Shown piece after piece: positions 44,557-54,311 of a stretch of DNA of 64,000 bases (positions are counted from its first letter, which is position 1; the number at the start of each line of letters is the position of its first letter). A program made the position numbers and the translations under genes. Source of the stretch: Flavobacteriaceae bacterium PS02338 (lineage in GTDB: Bacteria > Bacteroidota > Bacteroidia > Sphingobacteriales > Sphingobacteriaceae); assembly GCA_029959615.1 (NCBI GenBank), contig JASCOD010000012.1:1-64000 (forward strand), given 5' to 3'. The notes beneath the pieces were generated by a model that was not told the origin of the DNA, ran no database searches, and was given only the letters and a program-made list of their open reading frames with translations.

Positions 44557-47500
44557 TTATAGATTAAACTGAACCCCGAAAGAGTATGTTTTTAAAGTTG
44601 GCAAAAACCCAAGTGCCGCAAATTCAGGATCAACACCAAAATATTTGGTAAAGGTCAACAGATTTTGTCCCTGGAAATAAATCTTTACATTTTTGAAAGA
44701 GCTGTTTTGTAAAGGTATTTTGTAGGCAAACTGCACATTTTTCAACCTAATAAATGAAGCATCAGAAACCGCTGCTGTACTGCTCTGAAATAATATTTGT
44801 GATGAATTGGCAGATGTTCTATATGGCATATAAATCCCGTTTGGATTTTCGGCAGACCATACATTCATTACTTCAATAGGCTGATTATTCATACTACCTG
44901 GAATTGTCATTATACTATTGTAGTTTCGGTTTTTTTGCTTGACAAATTGGAATAAAAATGACAGATCCCAATTTTTAAATCTGAAACTGTTATTCCATCC
45001 TCCAAAATATTTGACACTTATATCTTCAATTACTCTATTGTCATCGGGAGAAGAAATCTTTCCGTCACCATTGAAGTCGGTGAACTGATACAATCCCGTT
45101 TGCGGATTTATACCTTCAAGCTGGTAAACTTTTATAATTGAAGTAGATTGACCGACCACAAACTGATTAGCATAGGTTGAACCTTCTAACCCCGGAAATG
45201 AAACCAATTTGTTTTTTGGAAAGCTGATATTCAAGCCAGTATCCCATTTGAACGAGCCGTTAGAGAATAGCTTAGCATTGGCGTCAAATTCCCAACCTTT
45301 GTTTTCTACTGTGGCATCAAGATTTGCTATAACACTTGTAAAGCCCGTGATAGATGGAAGTTGGTAGCCCACAAGCTGATTGCTTGAACGATTACCGTAC
45401 CAAGCAGCGTTTAAATTGAAATGGTTATCAAATAACCCCAACTCCAAGGCAACTTCCAGTTTTTTCGTTTTTTCCCAGCTGTAATCTTTATTATAAAGCC
45501 TAGACGGTATCAAGCCTGTTGTTGAATTATAGAGATAGGCAGAAGATACTGTGTAAGTATCTAAATACTGATAATCACCAATATTATCACTTCCCGCTGT
45601 TCCGAAGCTGCCCCTAAGCTTTCCAAAGCTCAGCCAATTGACCTCTTTAATAAAGTTTTCGTTCGAAAAAAGCCACGCACCACCGACCGCTGCGAAATTG
45701 GCAAACTTTTTATTGGGGCCAAAACGGCTGCTACCGTCCCGTCTGCCAGTAATATTAATAATATATCGGTCCGCATATTGATAATTAATCCTTCCGAAAA
45801 CGGCTGCATACTTGTATTCTGTTTCTACCTGATCTGATACCGTTTTTGTTCTTGCAGCTCCGATATTAGTGATGAATGCATTACTTTCAAATCCCACTCC
45901 CACGATGGAACCCTGTTCATTGGTATCCCTTTGAAATGTTCCGCCTGCAAGCACATCGATCTTATGCTTCGCTTTTTGAAAGCCCCAGTTTGCCTGTGGT
46001 TCTATCAAAAATGAGAATCTGTCCTGATTGTTTTTAGAAGCCATTGATGTAGCACTCGATTGCCCGGAAGCATAGGCAGGGTTATAAATAGTATTAGGCT
46101 GCAAAGAAAGTTCCTCGAAAGTCTGATAATTAAATCCGCCATTGAGTTTCAGGTAAAGTTTTTTGAATACCTCATACTGAGTATTGATACTATTAAGAAA
46201 CTGCTTGTTCTCGTTCCTATATGTACTATTGTAGGCGGCCACAGGATTGGCGTAAGTATTATTCGCCCAGTTTAGGCTTCCATCTGTATTATACAGCTCA
46301 GGTGAATTCGGACTGATTATAAATGCTTGCCTTGTGATATCTGTTCGTAATACGTTATTTTTTTGCATTGAGAAGCTATTGGCAATATTGATCTGGAATT
46401 TATTGTCCTGAGACCTGTGAGATATATGGCTTGATATATTTTTATTGGTATACCTGAAATCTTTACCAAAAACTGTTGTCTGTTCATTATTAGACAAGCT
46501 TAGTAAAAAATTGGTGGTCTCGCTTCCTCCGTTCAGGGATAGTTGTGTATTAGAAGTTGTTGCAGAATTACCTATCAATGTCTTTACCCAGTCAGTATAT
46601 TTGTCCTGCTGCCATGTTCCGTTAACATCATAGGCTGTTGCGGGGTAATTGCTAATTCCGTCATTAGAGAACGCCTGTTTTCGCATAACAAGATATTGTT
46701 CAGTGTTCATCATAGTGAGGTTGGAAATGGCATTGCTAATACCATAGGAAGTGTTAAAATCCAGACTCAATTTCTTGTTTTTTCCTTGTCTGGTCGTGAT
46801 AAGCACTACACCATTTGCACCTTTAGACCCGTAAATAGCGGTAGCATCCGCATCTTTAAGGATCTCGATCTTTTCAATATCGTTGGGATTGATGCTGTTA
46901 AGAGGATTAATGCTCCTGCCGGGTAAAACAACTTGTGAATAAAGTGAGGTCATTTCTCCACCCATTATCATGCCATCAATAATGTAGAGAGGCTGGTTAC
47001 CATCAATTGTACTTGTTTCACGTGTCCTAAGACTGTTCCTGCCTCTAATTTGAATATCAAATCCTCCACCGGAAACTCCAGAGTTTTGCACGATATTCAC
47101 ACCCGCCATCCTGCCTTGCAAAGCGGAAAGCACATTGTTTATTGGTTGGTTCTCGATATCCTTTGCTGAAACTTTTGCAATACTCCCCGTCACCTCCCTT
47201 TGCGTTACGCTATAATAGCCAGCATTGATCTTTACCTCATCAAGTTCATTATTCGCCAATTCTAGCCTTATCAATCTTTTTTCGGGCTTTGTGCCAATTT
47301 CCATGGTTCGGTAGCCCAAAAATGAAACTACAATCGTGGCATCCTCTGGTACGTTTTTCAGCTCATATTCGCCATTGCTATTGGTCAATACTACTTTGTC
47401 CGTCCCCTTTAGTCTTACCGTTGCACCTACCAATGGGTTGCCTTCGGTGTCTTCTACACGGCCTTTAATATCAATGTTCTGAAATCGCTCATAAATCCTA

Positions 47501-47877
47501 TCTAAAAAAGAAGCACTTTCTTTCTTCCTAATCGAAATAATCTTTCCCTCAAACTCAAAGCTAAGCCCCAAGCCGTCCAGCGTAGCCCGCATGGTTTCTT
47601 CAATAGAGGCGTCTCTAATTTTTACACTGATTTTTTGATTTTCCCCAATGGACTTGCCATCAAAGAAAAAATCATAGCCACTCTGGCTACGGATCTCCTT
47701 AAGTATGGTCTTTAACGGTACGTTCTGCTTATCCAAAGAAATGCGCTGTCCGAAAGTTGCAGCACTAACCTGCATGAGTGTTACGAGCAATATAACGGTA
47801 ATTAGTCGCATAACCAGCCAAATTTTATGATATAGGCGCAAATTCAGGCCTACCTGTTTGGTATAATTTTTATTCAT
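44557..47877 (-). CDS. SusC-type TonB transporter with STN signalling domain, copy B
   Basis: 1106 residues (MNKNYTKQVGLNLRLYHKIW). Same domain order as copy A: signal segment, STN (ISLDKQNVPLKTILKEIRSQ), carboxypeptidase-regulatory-like domain (IKGRVEDTEGNPLVGATVRL), plug (NNVLSALQGRMAGVNIVQNS), barrel. The STN domain is quite different from copy A, while the next domain is almost identical, 149 bases at 47336-47484 differing from copy A by only a handful of substitutions. This fits private signalling through the adjacent FecR and sigma factor. Confidence 0.9.
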   Translation of the reverse strand: MNKNYTKQVGLNLRLYHKIWLVMRLITVILLVTLMQVSAATFGQRISLDKQNVPLKTILKEIRSQSGYDFFFDGKSIGENQKISVKIRDASIEETMRATLDGLGLSFEFEGKIISIRKKESASFLDRIYERFQNIDIKGRVEDTEGNPLVGATVRLKGTDKVVLTNSNGEYELKNVPEDATIVVSFLGYRTMEIGTKPEKRLIRLELANNELDEVKINAGYYSVTQREVTGSIAKVSAKDIENQPINNVLSALQGRMAGVNIVQNSGVSGGGFDIQIRGRNSLRTRETSTIDGNQPLYIIDGMIMGGEMTSLYSQVVLPGRSINPLNSINPNDIEKIEILKDADATAIYGSKGANGVVLITTRQGKNKKLSLDFNTSYGISNAISNLTMMNTEQYLVMRKQAFSNDGISNYPATAYDVNGTWQQDKYTDWVKTLIGNSATTSNTQLSLNGGSETTNFLLSLSNNEQTTVFGKDFRYTNKNISSHISHRSQDNKFQINIANSFSMQKNNVLRTDITRQAFIISPNSPELYNTDGSLNWANNTYANPVAAYNSTYRNENKQFLNSINTQYEVFKKLYLKLNGGFNYQTFEELSLQPNTIYNPAYASGQSSATSMASKNNQDRFSFLIEPQANWGFQKAKHKIDVLAGGTFQRDTNEQGSIVGVGFESNAFITNIGAARTKTVSDQVETEYKYAAVFGRINYQYADRYIINITGRRDGSSRFGPNKKFANFAAVGGAWLFSNENFIKEVNWLSFGKLRGSFGTAGSDNIGDYQYLDTYTVSSAYLYNSTTGLIPSRLYNKDYSWEKTKKLEVALELGLFDNHFNLNAAWYGNRSSNQLVGYQLPSITGFTSVIANLDATVENKGWEFDANAKLFSNGSFKWDTGLNISFPKNKLVSFPGLEGSTYANQFVVGQSTSIIKVYQLEGINPQTGLYQFTDFNGDGKISSPDDNRVIEDISVKYFGGWNNSFRFKNWDLSFLFQFVKQKNRNYNSIMTIPGSMNNQPIEVMNVWSAENPNGIYMPYRTSANSSQILFQSSTAAVSDASFIRLKNVQFAYKIPLQNSSFKNVKIYFQGQNLLTFTKYFGVDPEFAALGFLPTLKTYSFGVQFNL

Positions 47878-48189
47878 TCTGTCTTGTTTTCAGAACGCTC
47901 TTAGTGGCAGACAAGCGACCTTTCCACTTGCTTTTAAAAGCAGGTTTCACTAAGTTTGTTCTGTTTGGTTCAATGCAGCAGGGCTTCAGGTCTTCGAAAA
48001 CAGTAGCCCGCTGCGGAAACGGTTAATAAATTTGATCGTCCAAATGCAAGCCAGTCGCCGACCTTGTCGAGACTGGTTTACTTTTTTAATATTGCTTTAA
48101 GTTTCTTTTTTCATTTTCATCTTTAGGTTGTTGGTTCATTGTTTTTTATTCGCCTTCAAGAGGGCTAAAGCCAGTTGGCTCTTTGGTTG
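47878..48189. other. 312-bp non-coding gap between FecR-B and SusC-B
   Basis: No ORF of note. It contains CCAGTC/GACTGG arms around position 48050-48076 and several short T-runs on the minus strand. A promoter and leader for SusC-B is expected here, but no clear element is picked out by eye. The equivalent gap in module A is 204 bp and differs in sequence. Confidence 0.4.
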
Positions 48190-49398
48190 CTATTTATATA
48201 CAAATACTTTTTTCCCCTCTACCTTAAAGCGCACCAATCCTGCCTTTTCTATAGATTTAAGCACCGCTGATATGTTGTTCTGCCTTGACACCCAACCGCC
48301 GGCTGTCATATCCATCGGTACGGATTTATCATAGACCACCTCCACATCATACCAGCGAGCCACCTTGCGCATTGCCGTCCTAAAGTCCACGTTATCGAAG
48401 TTGAAGTCTCCATCTTTCCAATCAATGGTATTTTCTATGTCCGCCTTTTGCACTTTCATTCCCACCTCATTATTTAATGACTGCTGCCCAGGTTTTAATA
48501 CTACGTCATTGCGGACTTTAACTGCAATGTTTTCAGATGCCGAAACATCAGGATGACGAACCACTCGCACACTGCCCTCGATTAGCGTAGTTACCGTAGC
48601 CGCCTCATCGGCATAGCTGTTGATATTGAAGTGGGTTCCCAAAACTTCCACCTGCTGTTTATCGGTAGAAACGATAAATGGATGTAACCTATCCTTGGCC
48701 ACTTCGAAATAGGCCTCGCCACTTAGGGAAACCAAACGTTTTGCTTGTCTAGCAAAACTTGTTGGATATTTTAAGGAAGACCCTGCATTTAGAAACACGA
48801 GGGAGCCATCGGGCAAACGCACCTGCGATTGCTCGCCCCGTGTAGTAGTAAGGGTGTTATAGGCCAATACATCATTATCGCTACCAGTAACCTCATAGAT
48901 CAACTGGCCATCCTTGGTTTTTGAAATCTTTACCCCAGCTTCTGAAGCGAGATTGCCTACAAGCGCATCATTGATATAGATCTTCTTGCCATTGGCCAAG
49001 GTAAGCGTAGCACCATTCTTTCCAGGGGCAATGTCGTTTGTATTTACGAATTCAGATTTGGGATTTAAGATTTGTGATTGGTAGTAGAAATAAGCACCCG
49101 TCATTACCGCAATGGCAATTGAGGCTGCCGCCACGATACGCGGCCAAAGTTTAATGGCCTTGCCTTTAGTTTGAGTTGGCAAATTGCTCAATAGGCTTTG
49201 TAGTACTGCCCGTTTCCTTTCTTCTGGAATATCTCGTGTATCGTTTATATGGGAAGTAAATTCAATATCTAACAAGCCCATCAATCTGTCCTCGGAATCA
49301 TCAGCCGATAAGAAGTCATGCCATTCCTCCAACTCGCTTTCATTTGAAGCCCTGCGTTGAAACTGATTGAAGAGATAAATAATTCTTTGATCTTCCAT
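48190..49398 (-). CDS. FecR-type anti-sigma factor, copy B
   Basis: 402 residues from the ATG ending at 49398 (MEDQRIIYLFNQFQRRASNE); the frame extends 6 codons upstream. A sigma-binding helical N-terminus, one membrane segment (IVAAASIAIAVMTGAYFYY), the FecR domain (TTTRGEQSQVRLPDGSLVFL, YFEVAKDRLHPFIVSTDKQQ) and a C-terminal DUF4974-type domain are visible. It pairs with the sigma factor encoded 65 bases upstream and the STN-bearing SusC-B. Confidence 0.88.
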   Translation of the reverse strand: MEDQRIIYLFNQFQRRASNESELEEWHDFLSADDSEDRLMGLLDIEFTSHINDTRDIPEERKRAVLQSLLSNLPTQTKGKAIKLWPRIVAAASIAIAVMTGAYFYYQSQILNPKSEFVNTNDIAPGKNGATLTLANGKKIYINDALVGNLASEAGVKISKTKDGQLIYEVTGSDNDVLAYNTLTTTRGEQSQVRLPDGSLVFLNAGSSLKYPTSFARQAKRLVSLSGEAYFEVAKDRLHPFIVSTDKQQVEVLGTHFNINSYADEAATVTTLIEGSVRVVRHPDVSASENIAVKVRNDVVLKPGQQSLNNEVGMKVQKADIENTIDWKDGDFNFDNVDFRTAMRKVARWYDVEVVYDKSVPMDMTAGGWVSRQNNISAVLKSIEKAGLVRFKVEGKKVFVYK

Positions 49399-49463
49399 AT
49401 CCAATAAATACAGCACTGATTAGATTTAGCGCTGCTTTATTTATATTAATGCACGAAAAACTG

Positions 49464-50075
49464 TTAAGGGTTAATGTGGGGGAAAAAAATTTTCGTGATA
49501 ACAATTACCGTTGCCAAATCGGTATGGGAGGTCAGGTAATTTCTGAGGGAACGAAGCGCATGCTTCATGTGGCTTCTAACGGTTTCGGTAGAGATGTTCA
49601 GTTCCCTAGCGGCATCTTCATACTTCAGACCTTGCTCTTTACACAACTTATAGACCGATTTTTGCTGTTGGGGCAATTGGTCTACCGCTTTATCTAGCAG
49701 ACGACGTGTTTCTGATAGTTCTACCTGCTCTTCGGTTTCACTGTGGTGTTCTTTCCATTCAAGTCCAAGTTCGAGATTAATCTTAGCCTCCAATGCCTTA
49801 CGCCTTAGTATTTCAAAACAGCGGTTTTTCGTTAGCGTAGTTAGGTAAGCTGCAATTTGTGTCCCGTCGGTTAGTTTTCTTGCATTTTCCCATATCTTTA
49901 TCATCACATCTTGCAATACCTCTTCGGCCAGAAAGTCAGATTTTAATATATATAAGGCCCTTCTACTAACCACGCTTGCGTATTGGTCATATAGGATAGT
50001 AAAGGCAAACTGATCCCCATTGGCGATTTTTGCCAATAGCTCTTTATCGCTATATAGGGATTTAACTACCATCAA
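49464..50075 (-). CDS. ECF sigma factor, copy B
   Basis: 203 residues (MMVVKSLYSDKELLAKIANG). Region 2 reads FLAEEVLQDVMIKIWENARK; region 4 reads KLCKEQGLKYEDAARELNIS then TETVRSHMKHALRSLRNYL. It is the first gene of module B and should act with FecR-B. It is only moderately similar to copy A, unlike the LuxR genes. Confidence 0.88.
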   Translation of the reverse strand: MMVVKSLYSDKELLAKIANGDQFAFTILYDQYASVVSRRALYILKSDFLAEEVLQDVMIKIWENARKLTDGTQIAAYLTTLTKNRCFEILRRKALEAKINLELGLEWKEHHSETEEQVELSETRRLLDKAVDQLPQQQKSVYKLCKEQGLKYEDAARELNISTETVRSHMKHALRSLRNYLTSHTDLATVIVITKIFFPHINP

Positions 50076-50196
50076 CTTGTTTAAATTCTAATTTACGGAA
50101 AATCAGCGGTCAATGATAGTCATATTTTTTATAGTTTGGATAAAATGGGTTAGATTTTGACTATTATGCGCTGAAAAAGAGAGGAGAAAATGAAAT

Positions 50197-50226
50197 TTTC
50201 CGAATCCGTTCAAAGATTCGGAAAAG
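50197..50226. terminator. Perfect 11-bp-arm hairpin between the RadC-like gene and sigma-B
   Basis: TTTTCCGAATC at 50197-50207 and GATTCGGAAAA at 50216-50226 flank an 8-base loop. It lies 25 bases after the RadC-like stop on the minus strand and has T and A flanks in both directions, so it is a good terminator that separates the mob region from the cargo. Confidence 0.75.
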
Positions 50227-50251
50227 AATGGCATTAAATTTTGAGACAGGT

Positions 50252-50716
50252 TTAAAAATATCTCTCATCTGCCATCGAAAGAAATTTATCTGGTGCAATA
50301 ATGAGGTGGTCTGCCAGTTCAATGCCCAATAGTTTTCCCGCTTCAGCTATTCTCTCAGTGACATTAATATCCTCTTGGCTTGGATGTACATCTCCACTTG
50401 GATGGTTGTGGGCCAGCAGGATTGCAGATGCCATTCCCTTCAACGCCGTGGCAAAAATCAGTTTGAGGTCAACCACGGTGCCGCTCATGCCACCGCTTGA
50501 TAGCTCGATGATGCCCAACACGTTGCCACGCACATTGAGCAACAACATATAGAACTGTTCGGAAAGATAGATTTTGTCATGGTTCCAATGCTGTAGAAAT
50601 AATTCGTAGGCATCTTTGGGCGATTTTATCTTTGGCCTGTCGCTTGGCCTAACGGCGGGACGATAGCTGAGGCTGATTTCTGCCACGGTCAATAAGGGAT
50701 TTGTCTGTGCTTCCAT
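50252..50716 (-). CDS. RadC-like JAB-domain protein
   Basis: 154 residues from the ATG ending at 50716 (MEAQTNPLLTVAEISLSYRP); the longer frame upstream overlaps non-coding sequence. The JAB/MPN metal site is clear: LLAHNHPSGDVHPSQEDINV, with an upstream Glu in GNVLGIIELSSGG. RadC-like proteins are frequent on mobile elements and near mobilisation genes; their biochemical role is not established. It follows the coupling-protein gene. Confidence 0.88.
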   Translation of the reverse strand: MEAQTNPLLTVAEISLSYRPAVRPSDRPKIKSPKDAYELFLQHWNHDKIYLSEQFYMLLLNVRGNVLGIIELSSGGMSGTVVDLKLIFATALKGMASAILLAHNHPSGDVHPSQEDINVTERIAEAGKLLGIELADHLIIAPDKFLSMADERYF

Positions 50717-50959
50717 AATCTTGAAATTTGAGTGAAACGATGAATTGATTATGGAAGCAGCGTAGCCCGCCCGTGGCATTAAGGGCAAGGTGGAGCTGCA
50801 AAAAATGCGGAGGCTCCCGGGCGAAGCCGGGATACCCATTTTTTGGGGACAACCTTGGCGCAGCGAACCCGTATGCCACGGTGCGGGCTAAATTTGTGGA
50901 TAAGCAATAAAAAAAAGCATTTGGCCTATCGGATACTGGCATAAATAGCGGTTTACAGA

Positions 50960-53044
50960 TTACATAGACATCGGCCTGCCCTTTCCAGGTTTTGTGCCCC
51001 TGCTTTTTTTAACGCTACGCTTATTGGCCATTGAACCTGAACCTGCCGCTGCTGCGGTTTCCCCATCTGCTGGTATTGCCGTTTCCTCCTTCGGATTTTT
51101 GGCCCCGATCTTTTTAAGTTCTACCTCAAAGATATCCTGTATGTCCTCCTTTACCCTTAGATAGGCTTCCTGAACATCGGTTGCGCTTACCTTTTCAATA
51201 ATGGGAATAGGTTTGTAGGCCGCTTCCTCTCTGGCTATCGCCTTATGGTCGTTCTGTATCTCGCTATGGAAAACCTTAAGTCTGATTTTTTCTTCGGGGT
51301 TATCTGCCACGATGCCCACAAATTCGCCCGATGACAGGGAAGCGATCCTGGATGCGGGAATGGCATATTCCAGTTGTGTAGATTTGGTAATGGAGGTATC
51401 AGAACTGTTGATGCTCATGCTGTCCCTGTCCTGCATGATCTTGCCAAAGGTTTCCGAAAGCTTCTTGGCAGTATCGCCAGTAACCTGTCCACTGATGATA
51501 TTGCCCACGATGCCCGTTATCACGTCAGCTTGCTCTGCGCCATAGTCCTTTTTCAACTGGCTAAAGTCCTGTACCGCTAGGGTGGTGGCAACCCTGTTGC
51601 TTCGTGCGGTGGCAATCAGGCTATCCATATTGTTGAAATAGATGGTCGGGAACTCATCGAATACCAGGCTGCTCTTGAGCTGGCCCTTTCGGTTGACCAG
51701 TTTGATCATACGGGAGATATAGAGCGACAGCACGGCGCCATAGATTTGCAGCTTTTGGGGATTGTTGCCCACGCACACGATCTTGGGCTCATCGGGATTG
51801 TTCACATCGAGCGTAAAGTCGTTGCCCGATAGTACATAGTACAACTGTGGAGAGGATAACCTTGCCAATCCGATCTTGGCGGATGCAATCTGTCCCTCCA
51901 ACTGTTCCTTTGCCTGGTTCTGTAATGCGGAAACAAAGGGATTGATGAGCACCTTGATTTCCTCTTCCTCCTGCAATATGGCAAACAGGGGGTCGTAGTC
52001 CGCCTGCATCAGTTCGATAACGTGTGGCAGGGTGCAGTATCTTCCGTTTTCATACCTTTTGAGATACCAGATGATGGCCGTCAAAAAGTTGATCGGGCTT
52101 TCCACAAAGAAATCGCCTTGTTTCTTTATCCAGTCCCTGTTCAGCCCCATCATAATGGTCCTCGATGCCTCTGTCGCATCGGTAATGTCTTCCATCGCCA
52201 CAGGGTCAAGCGGGTTGCAACGGTGGGTGCGGTTCAGGTCGTCAAAATTGATGATGTAGAACTTGGGTTTTGTTTTGTAGTTCTGCTGGTATTGCAACAG
52301 CTTGTTGTAGGCAATCTTGGAAAGGTCGTCAAACTTGAAATCGTACAGGAACATTGAAAATCCCTTTTTGATGTGCTGGTCGATGATATGGCGAATGATG
52401 AAATATGACTTACCTGCACCGGGCGTTCCAGCCACTAATAGCCCTCTGAATGGATTAATAAAGTTAATCCAGCTATCTCTTATCTTATCCTTTAATCGGT
52501 ATCTGGCGGGCAGGTTGACCGAATATTCATTTTCCAATAGCCGTTCTTCCTGCGGAAAGGTTTCGTTCTCGGCATTGAAAATATCCCTGTTCAGTTTCTC
52601 CTTGATGAGCCTTGATAACAGTCCACCGCCCGTAAGGACTAGCATATAGCCGATAGCGGTAATGCCCATATACAATATGGCGATGATGCCTGCATTTGCG
52701 TTCAGATAAAAACAAAGTACACTGATAAAATACAACAGCAGTCCGGTAAGCAGATAGGCTATGATTGGCCTGATGTGTATCTTCTCGTCCTTTTTGCCCG
52801 ATACGGCAACAAGTGATATGGCAAGGCAGAGCAGGCTGGCCAGTTTGGGTTTCAGGATGCCATCGAACAGCCCCGTCCTAGAAATATTCGCAATGATGCG
52901 GTCAGTAATCTCGGCTGTCCAGCCCCACTGTTTAAAGGCAAGGTAACAACAGAGGTAAAAATGGATGCTCAATATAAAGATGCTGATGAGCCTTGTAAAA
53001 TCAGCGATCTTGCGCAAGCCCTGTATATCTTCTCCGGTATTCAT
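50960..53044 (-). CDS. mobC: Type IV coupling protein (MobC/TraG-like, VirD4 family)
   Basis: 694 residues. Membrane helices occupy about residues 15-35 and 90-150. A P-loop GTPGAGKS lies at 206-213 and a Walker B-type SSLVFDEFPTIYF follows in the middle of the ATPase domain. The C-terminus is basic (MANKRSVKKSRGTKPGKGRP). It brings the relaxosome to the mating channel. In Bacteroidota the coupling protein beside MobA and MobB is named MobC. It lies 20 bases after mobB. Confidence 0.88.
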   Translation of the reverse strand: MNTGEDIQGLRKIADFTRLISIFILSIHFYLCCYLAFKQWGWTAEITDRIIANISRTGLFDGILKPKLASLLCLAISLVAVSGKKDEKIHIRPIIAYLLTGLLLYFISVLCFYLNANAGIIAILYMGITAIGYMLVLTGGGLLSRLIKEKLNRDIFNAENETFPQEERLLENEYSVNLPARYRLKDKIRDSWINFINPFRGLLVAGTPGAGKSYFIIRHIIDQHIKKGFSMFLYDFKFDDLSKIAYNKLLQYQQNYKTKPKFYIINFDDLNRTHRCNPLDPVAMEDITDATEASRTIMMGLNRDWIKKQGDFFVESPINFLTAIIWYLKRYENGRYCTLPHVIELMQADYDPLFAILQEEEEIKVLINPFVSALQNQAKEQLEGQIASAKIGLARLSSPQLYYVLSGNDFTLDVNNPDEPKIVCVGNNPQKLQIYGAVLSLYISRMIKLVNRKGQLKSSLVFDEFPTIYFNNMDSLIATARSNRVATTLAVQDFSQLKKDYGAEQADVITGIVGNIISGQVTGDTAKKLSETFGKIMQDRDSMSINSSDTSITKSTQLEYAIPASRIASLSSGEFVGIVADNPEEKIRLKVFHSEIQNDHKAIAREEAAYKPIPIIEKVSATDVQEAYLRVKEDIQDIFEVELKKIGAKNPKEETAIPADGETAAAAGSGSMANKRSVKKSRGTKPGKGRPMSM

Positions 53045-53063
53045 AATTGTAGTTTTTTAAAGG

Positions 53064-54311
53064 TTAAATATTCAGTCCCTTTCTGCGCCTTTTCTTTTTC
53101 CGTGGTATGGTCGGTGCATAATTTGGCGAGGTTGTTTCCAGCAGGTTTTTGAGGAAAGTGGTCGGGGCAACAGGTTCCAGATAGGTCTTGGCGGACTTTT
53201 CCGTTTTCAGATAGGTTTGCCGTGGTTTTGGTTTCAGGTAGGTTTTTGCCTTGTCGATGTTGCCAAAACGTTCGGTCAATGCCTTTGCACCATAGGCCCT
53301 GCCCAGGTCGCTGCCGTTAAAAACGGATCTGGTGCGGTGGTCGATGAACGTAGCCCCGTAGATAAAACCCTGTTCGTTCTGGCGGAATACAACAGCTATC
53401 TGCTGTTTTTGCAGTTCGGCCGTGAAAGTAGCCTTGGTGATACTATCGTATCTATGGAATGCCCTTTCAATCCGTTCTTTGATGCTGTCTTTATAGGCCA
53501 ATCGTTTTTCTTTGTTGCGGCCAAATTTCTTTTCCACCTTTTTTAATGTGGGTTGGGTTGCCAATGCGCTTGCTTTAAAAGGAATGCCGATGCGGTTGCC
53601 CTTATTATCTATTATCGAATAGACCAGTCCCCGTTTTTCGAACATCAGCGTATCTTCCCTGCCACGGTCTGCAATGATGTTGAACTGTTTCAGTATGGCG
53701 TTGTATTCTGCCAATGAGGTAAATTTGTAGCTCCGCATCACTTCGGACACTACATTATAGATTGCCCTTTTGGTAGGTGTCTTGCCGTAAATGACCTTTT
53801 CGATATCTATGGGTTTGATGGAGAGTACCTCGCTCTTGTTGCGCCCCTCGGCCCTGATCAGTCCGAACTCGGTTTCCAGTTCCTTTCTTGCCGTTTCTGA
53901 TAAAGTCCTGCCGATGCCGTGTATATCCATGCGTTTGCCATCGGGCTGTATGTTGGTGGTCACGATGTGGATGTGCGGATGGCTCACGTCCTTATGCTGA
54001 TAGACCAGATAAGGCTGTTCGCCAAAACCGATGCGCTCCATGTAGGCACTTGCAATCTGCTGAAAGGTTGCGGTATCTACCTTGTCGTTCCTGTCAAAGT
54101 TGAGCATGATGTGCAGTGCATTGGTCTTGACCCTGCCGTTGAGCATGGTCAGGTTTTCAAAGCGGTTGAGCTTTGCGCTAAAATCCAGCCTGTCGATGTC
54201 CGTCCCAAAACGGCTTGCCAAAATGAGCGTTGCCTGCCGTTCTGCTACCTTGTTCTCGTTGTAGTTGAGCAGTCCCCTTATGCTCTGCCCGCTGATTATC
54301 CTTGTAACCAT
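53064..54311 (-). CDS. mobB: Relaxase MobB
   Basis: 415 residues. The relaxase domain has a Tyr near the start (LLNYNENKV, Tyr17) and the three-histidine metal motif in HKDVSHPHIHIV (His106, His111, His113, His115 in range). It nicks oriT and carries the transferred strand. The C-terminal third is basic with repeated KxYLKPKPRQTYLKTEK-like segments. The start overlaps mobA by 16 bases. Candidate oriT lies beyond mobA. Confidence 0.9.
   Translation of the reverse strand: MVTRIISGQSIRGLLNYNENKVAERQATLILASRFGTDIDRLDFSAKLNRFENLTMLNGRVKTNALHIMLNFDRNDKVDTATFQQIASAYMERIGFGEQPYLVYQHKDVSHPHIHIVTTNIQPDGKRMDIHGIGRTLSETARKELETEFGLIRAEGRNKSEVLSIKPIDIEKVIYGKTPTKRAIYNVVSEVMRSYKFTSLAEYNAILKQFNIIADRGREDTLMFEKRGLVYSIIDNKGNRIGIPFKASALATQPTLKKVEKKFGRNKEKRLAYKDSIKERIERAFHRYDSITKATFTAELQKQQIAVVFRQNEQGFIYGATFIDHRTRSVFNGSDLGRAYGAKALTERFGNIDKAKTYLKPKPRQTYLKTEKSAKTYLEPVAPTTFLKNLLETTSPNYAPTIPRKKKRRRKGLNI

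Noticed and set aside
50649..50942. 97-residue ORF between RadC-like gene and coupling protein
   Set aside because: It overlaps the RadC-like gene in another frame, has no family features, and includes repetitive non-coding sequence.
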